This document shows, piece after piece, positions 22,441 to 34,279 of a DNA stretch of 64,000 nt. The notes beneath the pieces were generated by a model. It saw nothing but the letters and a program-made list of their open reading frames with translations, had not been told where the DNA came from and did no database searches. Position numbers and translations under genes: made by a program. Origin of the DNA: Geosiphon pyriformis (taxonomy: Eukaryota; Glomeromycota; Glomeromycetes; Archaeosporales; Geosiphonaceae); assembly GCA_016748015.1 (NCBI GenBank), contig JAAOMT010000387.1, positions 1-64,000 of the forward strand. Reading direction: 5' to 3'. Positions within the stretch are counted from its first letter, which is position 1; every line of letters starts with the position of its first letter.

Positions 22441-23650
22441 GTGTTTGGTTCAATAACTATGATTGGTTCTAGATCTCATGGAATCTCATCTGGTTGAACT
22501 AGTATTCTTTATACTCCTAGCTGTGGAATGTTATTGGTGAATGATGATGCTATCTGGTAATATGGTTTCAGTTGATTACTATGTGCTGCTTTGGCTAAGA
22601 TTTTGTTGTCCCATCTTAATTTATAAGCTCCATTTCCTAAAATTTCTTTTATGTGAAATGGTTTGTCCTATTTGGGGTCAAATTTTTCATTTCATTGTTT
22701 TTCTGCTTTGGTATGATGTAATAGTACTTTGCCTTCAATCTTGAATTCAACTGGTTTATCTGATAGTTGGTTATTGTGTTGTTTTTTTTGCTTTTCTTGT
22801 GACTTTTGGATGTTATTAGCTGCTTTTTATCATCTGTTTTCTAGTGTTTCTATTAAGTCATATGTTTTTTTCAACAATGTTTCTTGGAAATTATCTTCTG
22901 TTATTGGTTCAGTTGGATATGTATTGATTTCTATCTCAACTGGTAATGTTGCTGTTCTACCATATACCAATTCAAATGGTGTTGTTTGTGTGGTATCTTG
23001 CTTCATTGTCCGATAAGCAAATAATACTGATAATATAAACAAATTCCATTTATCTTGGTTTTCTTGGCTAATTTTGGCTATTGTTTTACACAGTGTTCTG
23101 TTGAATCTTTCAACTAATTCATTTGTTTGTGGATAGTATGGTAATAATAGTGGTCTTTTTATTTCAAATCTTTGGCTTAATTCTGCTAATGTTTTATTTA
23201 CAAAGTAAGTTTCTTAATCCGATAATAATTCTTTTAAACATCCATGTGGACAGATCAGATCTTGATGAATGAATTCAGCAATGAATTCTGCATCTGCTCT
23301 TTGAATGGCTTTTGCTTCTGGCCATTTAGTGAAATAGTCTATGGCTACTACAATATATCTGTTGCCTCTGCTGGTGATTGTTAATAGTCCAACTAAGTCA
23401 ATTCCAATATGATCAAATAGTTGTTCCACTTTGATTGGTCTCAATGGTTTACTGAGTTTTGTTCCTCTTTTTCTCTGACAAGCATCACAATTTTAAACAT
23501 ATTGGATGATATCTGAATATATTAATAGCCAATAATATCTTTTTTTAGTTTTTTCCATAGTTGTTTCTTTATGAAAATGTCCTGCTGTTGGATCTGAGTG
23601 CATATTAAACAATATTGTCTCTTTTTCTGGTTCTGTAATTACTCTTGTTG
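22441..23650 (-). pseudogene. Element A integrase, decayed
   Basis: Minus-strand integrase: the HHCC zinc part (MHSDPTAGHFHKE...CDACQRKRGT), the catalytic core with GIDLVG, LLSD and ELVERFN (the D, D and E residues are all still present), and a GPF/Y-like end (DKPFHIKEILGNGAYKLR). Stops and frame changes occur at several points (for example near 23214 and 22830). Integrase would join element cDNA into the genome. No chromodomain is seen after the GPF/Y-like module. Confidence 0.8.
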
Positions 23651-23869
23651 GCTGGTCTGGAGTTCTTCTGTTTTTCTAGTAAAGTATATTTTGATGATTG
23701 ATAAAATATTTTGATTGTTGTTTTGTTTTTTTTGAGATAATTTCTCCTTAAACAATTGGGTATTTATATAATGTTGAAGTTGTTGGTATTTTTGTATATT
23801 CATCTTTTGTTATATTTTTGGGTTGAAGTGTTTTTAGATTTGTCTCATTTATGACAAACCATCAGCATT

Positions 23870-25240
23870 TCTATTGTCTTTTTCTTTTTTATAATGTACT
23901 GTATAATTGAATAGTGAAAGTTCTTTTTTCCATCTGACATGGCAGTCATCTCCAAATTCTTGCTTCTGAATTGAAGTCAATTCTTTGTAATCCATGTATA
24001 TTTCAAACTTTTGGCTCAAGTATTTTTTCTATTTCATGACTGCCCAATAGATTGCTAAGTGTTCTAATGCTGGTGTTCCATAGTTCTTTTCAGCTGGACT
24101 TAAGCTTCTACTGGCATAAGTTACTGGATGTTCTCTTCCATCTGGTTCTTTCTGTGACAGTACTGCTCCCAATGCCTAGCCTGATGCATCGGTAGTGATA
24201 ATGAATGGTTTGTTGTAATCTGGATACATCAATACTGGAGCTTGAATAAGTTTTCTTCTTAGTGTGTTGAATGCTTTTTGTTGAGCTTCTGTTTATTCAT
24301 ACTTCACATTCTTAGTTTGTAAATAATGGAGTGGCTGGGCCAGTTTAGAAAAGTCTTTAATAAAGTGGCAATAGTACCCTGTAAATCCCAAGAATGCTCT
24401 TAGCTCTGTGAGATTGTTTGGTACTGGAAATTTCTTGACAGCTTTAATCTTGTTTGGATCTGTTTTGATGCCATCTTTATTCACAACATGTCCCAAAAAT
24501 TTTAGTTCTGTTTTTCCAAAGAAGTATTTGTTGGCATTTAGTTTCAATCCTGCTTATCTGAGTCTTTTAAATACTTGTTGGAGATGGTACAGATGATTAT
24601 CGAATGTTTTTGAGAACATATTTGTGTTATTTAAGTAAACAACTACTGATTTTCACAGTAATCCAGTATAAACAATTTTCATGAGCTGTTGAAATGTTGT
24701 TGGGACATTCATCAAGCCAAATGGCATGACTTCAAATTCAAAATTTCTTTCTCTTGTGGTAAATGCTGTTTTCTCTTTGTCAGCTGGATCCATGGCTATT
24801 TGTCAGTAACCACTATTTAAATCTAGTGTTGAGAACCATTTATTTCCTTTAAAAGCATCAAATAGTTCTTGAATCTTTGAAGTTGAATAGCTGTCTCCTT
24901 TGGTTACTCCATTCAGTTTTTAGTAATCTATACAAAAGCAGATTTTCCCATTTTTTTTCCAGACTAGTACCATTAGTGATGACCATAGACTCATTGATGA
25001 CTAAATTAGCCTATTGTCAAGCATCTGATTGATTTCTTGATAAATGATCTCATGACTAGCTGGTGATACTCTATATGCTCTTTGTTTTATTGACATTGCA
25101 TCTCCAATCTTAATCTGGTGCTGGATTATGTTAGTCCTGCCAAATTTATTTTCACTGACAAAAATGTCGTTGAAGTTATTAAATAACATCTTGAGTTGCA
25201 TCCATTGAAGTGGGTCTAAGTTTTCTAAATTTATCTGTTC
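23870..25240 (-). pseudogene. Element A reverse transcriptase and RNase H, decayed
   Basis: RT fingers (QRAYRVSPASHEIIYQEI), palm (FSTLDLNSGY, then FEVMPFGLMNVPTTFQQLM) and the active-site block VVVYLNNTNMFSK near 24620-24645, where YLDD has become YLNN, so both metal-binding Asp are lost at this motif. Thumb and RNase H follow: NKDGIKTDPNKIKAVKKF, LRAFLGFTGYY, then ITTDASG and REHPVTYASRSLSPAEKNYG. Several in-frame stops are present. It would copy element RNA into DNA. Confidence 0.85.
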
Positions 25241-25639
25241 CAGTTGTTTTGATTAAAGCAAATAACATTTATTTTGTTCATAAATGATTTGTGATGTAAT
25301 ATCCATGTATTCACAAAACTGTGGAAAATCTGGAATGTGGTTTGGTAGTTGATCCTCAACTTTAGTGGTTAAGTATCTAATAATGGTTTTTTTTGGTATA
25401 TCAATGACATTTCCAGTTGTGTTGTAGATGAGAATTTTGATGTTTTTGGGGCTTTTGGCTGATATGTACAGATTAGTGAGTCCAATCTCTCCTGATTCAC
25501 AAATGGTGGCTTCTGCTTCAAACAACTGAGCTGATTTTTTACTTCTCTTTTTATGGCTAACATATACTGATTATATGGTGGAATGAAAATTGATTAACAG
25601 GTTGAGATAATTTCTCCTTTGTCAATAATCTTTTCCTCT

Positions 25640-26010
25640 GCCATATTAACTAATATATCTATTCTACCTGTTAATCTGAATCCCTGTATCCCTTTAGCTG
25701 TAATCTTTAACTTTTTCTTGTTTTCTACTAACACTAACTGAGCTACTTTTACCAAAGGCAGAAATATTGTCTGTGCTATTTTTTTATTTGACTCTATGGT
25801 ATAGGCTTTTTCTGTGTCAATTATTTCTTCTCTGATATTGATTCTCTTTTTTGCTAAACTACTCCTAGATGCTAATTGAACCATGATGGTCACTAGAATT
25901 TCCAGTGCTATTTTAAGATTAATACAGATGTGCAAATGTGGTTCTAATTTAATGAGATCTTTTTTTGGATATCTCAGATCAAACTTTACATTAGTATCAT
26001 ACACGCATTC
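25640..26010 (-). pseudogene. Element A dUTPase domain with motif III deleted
   Basis: The frame 26016-25594 carries trimeric dUTPase motifs in order: motif I-like NVKFDL, motif II ASRSSLAKKR (retroviral/cellular form RSGLA.KG), motif III start IREEIIDT, motif IV NKKIAQTIFLPLV and motif V-like GFRLTGRID. Compared with element D, 14 residues right after IIDT are missing, which removes the conserved Tyr and the following strand, an exact 42-base in-frame deletion. dUTPase hydrolyses dUTP to limit uracil incorporation in new cDNA. It sits between the Cys-rich cassette and the reverse transcriptase. The copy cannot be active. Confidence 0.75.
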
Positions 26011-26254
26011 AGACATGATATCTTCATTATTATCACTGAATTATTTCAGTTCTTGTTCATTAGTGAGATCAGAAAGTGTGATGTATGTTTCGGGGTTTGA
26101 ATCAAAGTCCAAATTGTTGTTATCTTTGTTGCCATATTGAGTGGAGCTGGACTTATTATTTTTGTTATCATTGTTGTCAGAGTTTGAATTAGGATTGAAA
26201 GTTGATTCTGATTCTAATGTGCAGTTGCTGATTGGTTCTTCCTCTGGAATTGTG

Positions 26255-26935
26255 TAGATCATGCATGGTGGTGGATTGTAAATGAGATCACACTTATTAC
26301 AATATTAAAAGTCACATAAGATCAAACAATGATCACATAGTTGGGTGTTTATTTGGGCTAAATGCTGTTTTTGTTTCTCTCTTGTTGGTGCCAAATTTTG
26401 GTAATGGTCATGAAATTCTTCTAGGCCTGTTTTCAGATCCAGGAAAGCATCTGGGTTGGGAATCAGAACAATGTTGACTGGCTCTGAAGGATTGTTCTTG
26501 ATTTCCAATATTTTATTAGGCGTGGCACCTTCTACTTTGGCATTTGCCATCTGCCAGATCTCGTCTTCATCATGTGGGTAACCATTTAAGTAAGATATTG
26601 CACGGTGCCAAGCAGCAGTTATTGGCATATCACAACTCATCCAATCACTGATGAGGATTGTGTATTGGCATGAAGTGTCACATGTTTTTCCTCATCCAGG
26701 AATGTTGTTCCATATTCCTTCGTCCAGTAGTTGTTTACCACAAACAAAACATGGTTCATTGTCCCATTTGCCTTGTCTTTTTGGGTAGCCATAGTGTTCA
26801 CAGTGGCAAGGCTTACAATAATAATAGGTTCATGTTCAGTAATTTTTGTTTGGCATGACCCAAGCTCTCATAGAAAAAAGTTTCTTCTCACAATTCTTGT
26901 ATTTGAGAGGTATATATGGTGGTTCTTTTATTGGT
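26255..26935 (-). pseudogene. Element A Cys-rich cassette of pol
   Basis: Two Cys-rich modules lie between protease and dUTPase. Module 1 (about 26660-26930) reads YKNCEKKLFSMRAWVM, then YYYCKPCHCEHYGYPK, EPCFVCGKQLLDEGIWNN and CDTSCQYTILISDW. A linker with ITAAWHRAI and HDEDEIW follows. Module 2 (about 26270-26345) reads LCDHCLILCDF, a stop, YCNKCDLIYNPPP. The CxxC pairs look like zinc-ribbon or treble-clef ligands. The same cassette is present in elements B and D and as a relic in E. I do not recognise a named domain. Confidence 0.65.
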
Positions 26936-27320
26936 TCCTGTGAGTATTCTCTTTTCCAGCCACTAGTTATTTCTTCTGTAGTGGTGGTTCCTCTAATTAT
27001 ATTTTTTTCCTTCCTTTTCCCTTTTTTTTTGTTGATTTTTTCCCATTTCCAGGTTGGTAGTTTGTTTGAGTTGTTGTTGGTTTTCCAGTCTTGGTTATTG
27101 TTCCAGGTAAGTTCTTTCTTTTGTTTTTCTTTTCCATTATCATCCCAGGAAAATATTGGGAGTAACTTATTGTAATCTTCTTTAGCCCATGATACTTAAT
27201 AGGCTTCTCAGGTAGGTTTCTTTTCTTCTTCCTTAAACTTAATAAGTAGTATTGTCGAGTTAGTGGTTTTGAAATGGCCACATGTGGCTGATACATGTGT
27301 GTATTGGCCATTCTGGCTAA

Positions 27321-27643
27321 TTTAAAGCTCCTGTGTATTCCAATCAAGCAACACATTGGTTTTGGACAGCCAATTATTACCAATGAGTGTTTGGTATTGG
27401 GTGGCTTTTATAACCAGTACTTTAATTGAGACCATAATACTGTTGATTTTGATAGGGAAGTTATCAATTTTACCAATAAGAGTTTTGATTGCTCCATTGA
27501 CAGTTATGATTCTGGTGCTGGCAGTACAATCAACTCGGTGACCTAATTGGTCCATGAGTTGTCTTGTAATAATGCTGCCAGCTGATCCACTGTCTAGAAT
27601 CAGCTTGATGGGGTGGCCATCAACTTTGGCATCAGTATACATG
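27321..27643 (-). pseudogene. Element A aspartic protease, C-terminal part
   Basis: Begins at the element B insertion with MYTDAKVDGHPIKLILDSGSA, so the catalytic DSG is intact, then GSIITRQLMDQLG...QTLIGNNWLSKTNVLLDW to a stop at 27322. The amino-terminal part lies at 38219-38405, beyond element B. Retropepsin would cleave the polyprotein as a dimer. Confidence 0.85.
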
Positions 27644-27647
27644 ATGG
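27644..27647. repeat. Target-site duplication of element B, left copy (atgg)
   Basis: atgg here and gtgg at 38215-38218 differ by one base. Joining the flanks across a single copy restores an uninterrupted protease frame. Confidence 0.7.
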
Positions 27648-28438
27648 TATTACAGTTTAAGAATTTAATAGGAATTATAAATAATATAAATTAGCCAATC
27701 ATGAAATAGCACAGCAACAATTTATAAAAAGAAATGATTTACAAATAACAGCAAGCACTATTTTACAATAGCATCAAGCACTATTGTGCAATAGCAGCAA
27801 GCACTATTTAGAAATAACGGAAATAGAGTATTACAAGACATTATTTTGTAAAACAATAATTATATATATATACAATAGTTTTTAATAATGAAAAAAGAAC
27901 AAGCTTCAACTAAAAGCAACAAATATCTAAATAAAATCTTATTCAAAAAGAATTAATAAAAATAATAAATTGAATGAACATCACAATTATGAGATTAACA
28001 ATAGAATTCACATACCCTTTTTAGTGAATGAAACTATCATTTCATCTTTAAACTCTTTGGAAGAATAATCCCTGATTAAGATTATTCACATAATTACTAA
28101 TTAAATTGAAAAAAACTTATTATATACTTAGAGAAATCATGAAAAGACCATTAACATTCTGTGTTTCTAGATTAGAGAAACACATTAGGCAATTGCAGGG
28201 ATAGTCTCAGAGAAAACCCCAGACAGCAGATAGATTTCAAATTAGCCTCTGGAAAGAAGTACACAACATACAAAGACAACTAGAACTAGAGAAAAAACTT
28301 ACATCACAACATCAAAAGAAAACTTTCAGTATATTATTATTAATATCCAACACATAATAGAGAAACTTATGAGAGACTGATTGCAATTAAAACGGGAGAT
28401 CAACAATTAAAATATACTAAGAAAACCATTCCGTAATA
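27648..28438 (+). repeat. Element B 5' LTR (791 bp)
   Basis: Runs from tattacagttt to ccgtaata and is homologous to 37447-38214. It has three copies of an agcaagcactatt-type unit at 27749-27810 where the 3' LTR has two. A tatatatatata stretch lies at 27859-27872. Confidence 0.9.
27859..27872 (+). promoter_or_regulatory. Candidate TATA element in element B 5' LTR
   Basis: The run tatatatatata lies about 210 bases into the LTR after the U3 repeats. An equivalent run stands at about 37640 in the 3' LTR, and A and D LTRs have similar runs. The position fits an LTR promoter, but the start site cannot be seen. Confidence 0.35.
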
Positions 28439-28460
28439 TTTGGTGAACCCTACAAGGAAA
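28439..28460 (+). promoter_or_regulatory. Element B putative primer-binding site
   Basis: tttggtgaaccctacaagg starts directly at the LTR end, with TGG after a two-base spacer as expected for pairing to a tRNA CCA end. I could not assign the tRNA. Confidence 0.6.
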
Positions 28461-28520
28461 AAAAATCAAAAAGAAAATAATAATTAGCAATAATTTATTG
28501 CTAAAAAGGAAGAAACAAAA

Positions 28521-30392
28521 GTGGCAACAAAAACCCTTACTCTTACTGTTCTTGAATTCTGCCATGCTATTTACACACAAAATCAAAGTGATTTTGGATT
28601 ACCAAAAGAGTATTGTTCAGCAGAATCTGCTCTCACTTATTATATCAATGCCAGAATAAATTACCACATAGGAAAGAAAGAAGAACCACATGATACAAAA
28701 CTTAGATTGTATAGAGAATTATCACAATACACTACAAAAGAAGTAGCAGTAATAGCTGCAACTATTGTTAAAATCTATCAAGAAATTGAGCAATATGCCA
28801 ACAAAAATTTTCCAATATCCACAGGAAACACTAGGGAACGCACCAACAAAACCAAAGAAAATTTAAAAACTAATCAGGAAAGTAACCAGCAAAAACTAAG
28901 AACACTTGCTCAAACACCAAAGAAAACTGTCACTCAATCAATAAAAAAACAATGTATTTATTCACCAGAAAATAAATCATACCATTTTTCACCAAAAAAT
29001 AAGATACAAATTTTATTAGAAGCTGCATCATCATCAACATCAACTCCACAAATGCCAAAAACTCCTAGTTATACTGATAAAATTAAACAACATAACTGGG
29101 GAGACATACCAATTACAAGAGAATATTTATTACTATTCCAAAACCCTCTTTTTCAGCCAAAATTTGGAACAGAGTTTGAAAACCATGAAGAGGAGTCTGA
29201 ATCGGAATCTGAAAAAAAGACCAGTGAAAAAACAATCACAAGACTGGTTACTGAAACAAGCAGCCAGTTCAGAAACCAAAAAACTCATGATCAAGAGGAA
29301 GAACTGGATATAAAAGAAGCCACTTTTAAGAACACTCAAGGAAATATTATCTCCCCTCTTCTTAGACCAATAAGCCCACCAGCAAAAAATGGCAACAAAA
29401 TGGTCACACCATACATTGCAAGATTAACAGATTTCTCAGAAGAGGAAGAAGAAACGGATGTGCACACATGGCTCAGAGAAGCACAAAAAGCCATTCAGGC
29501 AAATAACTGGAATGACCAAAAAGCAATTCAAACATTTTTTTTTTTTTTAAAAGGCACAGCCAACTCATGGTATCAAAGCCTGGAAACAAAACCCATGAGC
29601 TTCACTGAATTTAAAAATGCACTCCTGGAGTATTTTAGCGACCCAAATGCCATAATCCAACTACAGAATGAATTCAATACTATTAAGCAAGGTACTGGTG
29701 AAACTGTTACCCAATATCTTGCTCGATTCAATCAAATTTGCCATCAGATTGAAGTGATTGAACAAGAATACTATACTGATTCTCAGGTTTTAAATTAATT
29801 TATTAGAGGATTAAAAAGCAGCATTTTAAGAAGAGTACACCCTGCCCACCCTGATTCATTGCCAAAAGCCATTACACTTGCCAGAGCCCTTAAATCAGCT
29901 GAAAAAGAAGCTAACCATAGTTAAATGGTTAACATGGTAATGGAGGAAAACAAGACAGAAATGTTAGAAAAGAGAGTAACACAATTAGGAGAAAAACTCT
30001 CTAAAAAAATAAAAAGTTACCTCATCTCAGACCCAGAAAGAAATAATACATACCAAACATCTCAAAGACACAACCAGGAATTCAGCGGCAGCCAAAATAA
30101 TCACTCGTTACATCAGGACTTCAGAACAGAAACACGCGCCTGTCATTTTTGCAAATGCATAGAACATTTGATTGGCCAATGTCAAACACGAATGATGCAA
30201 AAGGCATGCAAAAATAATTATTATGCGCCCCTCCCAAATGCTCAAAAATCAATACATGCCAATATCACGTCAATACTTTACTACATACCAAAATTAAGAA
30301 ACTTACCAGTAATAACCAGTGATTTCAAATCCAAACTGGCGTCCAGAGTTTTGAAGCCAGTCAGTATTAGGTTAAAATGTGATTATTACTAG
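28521..30392 (+). pseudogene. Element B gag with CCHC knuckle
   Basis: Open from 28521 (a GTG where ATG would be expected) to a TAA at 29796, then continuing past that stop. It has an amino-terminal helical region, an acidic Ser/Glu-rich linker (EEESESESEKK), and the capsid-like block YIARLTDFSEEEEETDVHTW with WYQSLETKP and EYFSDPNAI. After VLN the Gln codon of other copies is TAA, and a second CAA-to-TAA lies near 29923. The frame 29925-30392 ends with the knuckle CHFCKCIEHLIGQC at 30141-30182 (C-x2-C-x4-H-x4-C). Gag would assemble the particle and bind element RNA. Confidence 0.85.
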
Positions 30393-31239
30393 AAATCTTA
30401 ATCATGTAGAACCTAATCAGCAAACAAATGCAAACTACCCAAACTACCCAAATTTTAAGCCAACTTACCTTAATATATCAGAAAACTTAAATCTCGGAAT
30501 TATTAATGGTAATATATCTGAAACCAAAAATATCACCAATAGCCAGAACTTGATCCAAACAATACCACCAGCCATTGTCATGGAAAATAGCAGCCTCGCA
30601 GCTATTTTTCTTTTTGAATTAGAGGAAAAAGAGGCTATGTTTAATGGAGCAGTATTAGACAAGGAATGTCCAATTACTGCTATGTACACAGAAGCAAAAG
30701 TAAACAACATGTCAATTAAACTCATCTTAGACAGTGGATCTGCCAGAAGCATTGTGACACTTCAACTAGTAAACCAACTGGGTTTCAAAGTTGATTATGC
30801 CGCAATGTCTCAAATTATAACAGCTAATGGAAGTACCAAGCTGCCTCATAGCAAAATCGACACATTTCCTTTTGAAATTAACAGCATAATAATATCTACA
30901 AAAGTATTAGTAATGGATGCTACACAATATCAAGTGTTAGTAGGGAATGACTGGCTAACAAAAACCAATGCCACCCTAGACTGGACCATTCAAGAGCTTT
31001 TGATTAATTATAATGGCCACCAGGCCAGAATTCCAGTCACCTGTGGCCACTTTCAAAAACCCAGCACCAACCAAAGACTTACCTTCAAATTTGAGGAAAA
31101 TTCAGCACTACCAGCTATCAAAACCTATCAGCTCTCTTGGGCTGATGACCAAAGAACAGGACTACCAGCTATACCAATGTGGACCAGCAAAGAAAGATCC
31201 AAATGGAACCAGATAAGTTCACAAAGAAACCACCAATAA
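30379..31239 (+). pseudogene. Element B aspartic protease region of pol
   Basis: A 286-codon open frame overlapping the end of the gag frame by 14 bases in another phase. It contains FELEEKEAMFNGAVLD, then MYTEAKV, LILDSGSARSIVTLQLVNQL (retropepsin DSG intact) and ATQYQVLVGNDWLTKTNATL. It is one of the best preserved pieces of the element. It is followed by the Cys-rich cassette. Confidence 0.85.
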
Positions 31240-31880
31240 TACAGACCAAAGCTAGAATGCTCAGTTTGCAAGAAGAAACTCTTGTCTATGACTGCATACA
31301 ACACACTGGACAAAGACCCAAGAAACCCCACCCATTACTATTGTAACCATTATAACAAAGAAAAATATAATTACCCAGAAAGACATGGAAAATAGAACGA
31401 GGAACTGTGCCTCACTTGTGAAAAACCATTACCAAGAGGGTGTGACTGGAACAACATACTAGGCAAAGGAAGAATGTGTAATGCAACTTGCCAATACACG
31501 ATCCTCATCTGTAACTGGGTAAGAGGAGGAATGCTGTTTGAAGCAGCATTCAACAGAGCATTAAGAAAACTACAGCACTATTCACATGATGAGGATGAGT
31601 TATACAATACTGCATAAGCCAAAGTAAGAGGAAGAACCACCAAAGAAATATGACATTGAAAAGTGTTAGCTGAAATAACTGACGAAGTTACCAACTACAA
31701 CATGTTTGACCCAGTAAACGAATTCCAGGAAAACTACCAACAGCTATGCTCCACTCACCAAGAGCAAGAACAGTATCTTGCCTAAATCAATACTTACTTT
31801 TATAAAGACTGTCTTATTCTGTGCCAAATTCAGTGATGTGAAGAGTGTCAATATGAAAAAAACTTAGAAAAAAAAATGAA
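31240..31880 (+). pseudogene. Element B Cys-rich cassette of pol
   Basis: Read through stops: ECSVCKKKLLSMTAYNTL, then THYYCNHYNKEKYNYPERHG, ELCLTCEKPLPRGCDWNNIL and MCNATCQYTILICNW; later YKDCLILCQIQ, a stop, CEECQYEKN. The arrangement matches the cassette of elements A and D in spacing and neighbouring words (QYTILI, HDEDELY). Probably zinc-binding; function unknown. Confidence 0.6.
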
Positions 31881-32046
31881 AATTAAGAATTAGCAGTACC
31901 AAAATCAATCAATAAATCAACAAAACTCACCTGATGGTCCTAAGTTAGAAAATATTTTAGCCTATACCAATCTAAATCAGGAGATCAGCATCCAGTACTA
32001 TAACAATGGGCACTTAGGAATAGTACTCAAAAGAGCCCATCCAACC

Positions 32047-32436
32047 GATGCCAAATTCGATCTATGGTATTCGGAAGACCAATCTATGACATTGCTATTC
32101 AAGAGTATTACTAAAATTGACCTAAAAATAGCAGTTAAAATTCTACTAGGAATAATATTCCAAATAGTGTCGCGATCAAGCCTTGCAAAAAAAGAAATAA
32201 GCATTCAAGAAGAAGTAATTGACTCTGGCTACACTGGAAATTTGATGGTTTTGCTACAGAACAATTCAAAAAAATCTTATACCATTGAATCTAAAAAGAA
32301 GATTGCACAAGCAATTTTTCTACCATTGGTAAAAATTGGGAAATTCATGCCAGTGAAAAATCATAAGGAATTGATACAAACAATGAAAGAAACTTTTGGT
32401 TTCAGATTAACAGGAAAAGGAATTGAAGCAAATTTC
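32047..32436 (+). pseudogene. Element B dUTPase domain
   Basis: One frame, open to 32481, shows all five motifs of trimeric dUTPases: I DAKFDLWYSED, II VSRSSLAKKEISIQ, III EEVIDSGYTGNLMVLLQN (the IDxGY form known from retroviral dUTPases, catalytic Asp and Tyr present), IV KKKIAQAIFLPLVKI, V FGFRLTGKG (a changed GFGSTG). The domain follows the Cys-rich cassette and precedes reverse transcriptase, like in A and D. Motif V changes probably weaken nucleotide binding. It is the least broken of the three in motif III. Confidence 0.8.
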
Positions 32437-33262
32437 ACTGAAACAATAGAAGAAAAAGACAAATTAATTAAAACTGAGTAGTCAATTACGCTCATGCCTT
32501 ATGGAAAATCAGAAATTAAAATAAAAAGAACAATAAAAGATATAAATCTAATATTCAAGTCTTATTCAGAAACTTGCCAACAGTTTCCCATAGGACTTAC
32601 TAATCTTTTTATTCCAGTTGACAAAACACAATAGATAAAAATTTCTATCACGAATACCACAGAAAAGCTTATATACATTCCAGAAAACACCATTATAAGA
32701 TATCTTAGAACAGAATTAGAAAATGCATCAACACCATAAAAAATTCTAAATTTCCTAGAAATTGCCTTTTACTGTGAACTCACTTTAATAAATTAGCAAC
32801 AACCATTGGAATGCTATCAATTTACGCCAGAAAAATTGGCCAAATTAAACATTGGAACAATGAATCCAAACCAATAGCAACAATTAAAAGCATTAATTTT
32901 AAAATACTCTGATATATTTTCATAAAATGGCAAATTTGGAAGAACCAACTTGGTTCAACACCAAATTCTCACTGGGGATGCCAGATCTGAAAAACAATGC
33001 ACTTACCATGTCCTACTAATGAAGCATAATTTTATCAGAGAAAAAGTTCAAAGCATGTTGGAAAAAGGAATAATTCAACCATCAATGAGCCCATGGTCCT
33101 CACCAGTTGTTTTAGTAAGGAAAAAGAATAGAAAAATTAGATTTTGCATTGACTATTGCAAACTAAACAGCAAAACAACCAAAGACTCATATCCAATACC
33201 ATTAATTAACAAAATCTTTGATGTTTTTGGAGAAGCAAAATGGTTTTCTACACTTGACTTGA

Positions 33263-33266
33263 CCAG
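33263..33266. repeat. Target-site duplication of solo LTR, left copy (ccag)
   Basis: ccag here and ctag at 34280-34283 differ by one transition. Joining the flanks over one copy restores the RT reading STLDLTSRYWQVE. Confidence 0.75.
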
Positions 33267-34279
33267 TGTTACCAGAGGTTTTTGGTCTCTTTTCTTGAAT
33301 GTTGTAAATATTTGTTGGTTGAAAATTCACATTTTCTAGAAGTAGTTGAACCTCCAATAACTGAATTTATCTTCAAATTATTTCCTATAATTTGAACTGC
33401 TGGGCTTATGAGTGGAATGGCCAATTCTATGCCAGTTACTTTATATAGTTATGTTATAGTAAACATCAACTCTTTCCTAGGAATTGCTCGTTTGGAAGCT
33501 TACTAAAAATGTGTAGTTACTTTGCTGTAAAAGTCAACTCTTCTACTGGAATCTTATCTGTAGGCTACCCTAATGATTATAATAAGAAAATAAAAGAAAA
33601 ATAAAAGAAATATAAAAGAAATAGAATTCTGTCAAGGGAAACGTTTTCTATCCAGGCCTGAAGTCACTAACAGTTTACTGAAATTGGTAGCTAATCAATT
33701 TCAAAATGTTAATTGGGTTTTTGGAGATTTTCTAAGTGCAATATTTAAAGAAATTGGTTTTTTGAATTATTTGATATTTTATTTTTTTTTGTGTGTGTAG
33801 GAATGATTCTAAGTGATAAATCTAAAGTAAGATACATTTTTTTGAAGAGAAAAGCTCTTCTTTTATACAACTTGTTATAGTACTAGTCTATGAACTTGCA
33901 CTTTTTCTCTTTGCTCAAATTTTGGTGAACTAAAGATATATTTTGATGAACTACAAGTTATTTCGCTGAATTATTGATTAACTTGGATGAACTATTCATA
34001 ATTTTGATGAATTTCTATAAATTTCAGCAAATTTCATATAAATTTCGGCGAATTTCTGTAAATTTCAGCAAATTTTAGAATGTTACAAAGTTCAGGGTAT
34101 TGTGTAATTTGATCATTTTACTTTCTGTTGTACTAATTAGATTATTAATTGAATCGTGATATGTGATAAATTGATTAAATAATAAGTGATAATTTGGATT
34201 GATATTAATATGTTAATTACTGATAGGAATTATAAGGATAATTTCATGCTAATTAATAGCTAAAATTCTACTGGTAACA
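33267..34279. mobile_element. Solo LTR (1013 bp) of the element E family, inserted in element B
   Basis: Starts tgttaccagagg and ends ctggtaaca, giving 9-bp terminal inverted repeats, and is homologous end to end with the element E right LTR (7506-8464), but less eroded. No internal sequence is present, so it arose by LTR-LTR recombination after insertion. It contains no open frame. It is the deepest level of the nest: LINE 2, then A, then B, then this LTR. Confidence 0.9.

Noticed and set aside
26658-27175. Plus-strand open frames rich in Phe/Leu
   Set aside because: Antisense to the Cys-rich cassette and protease tail of element A.
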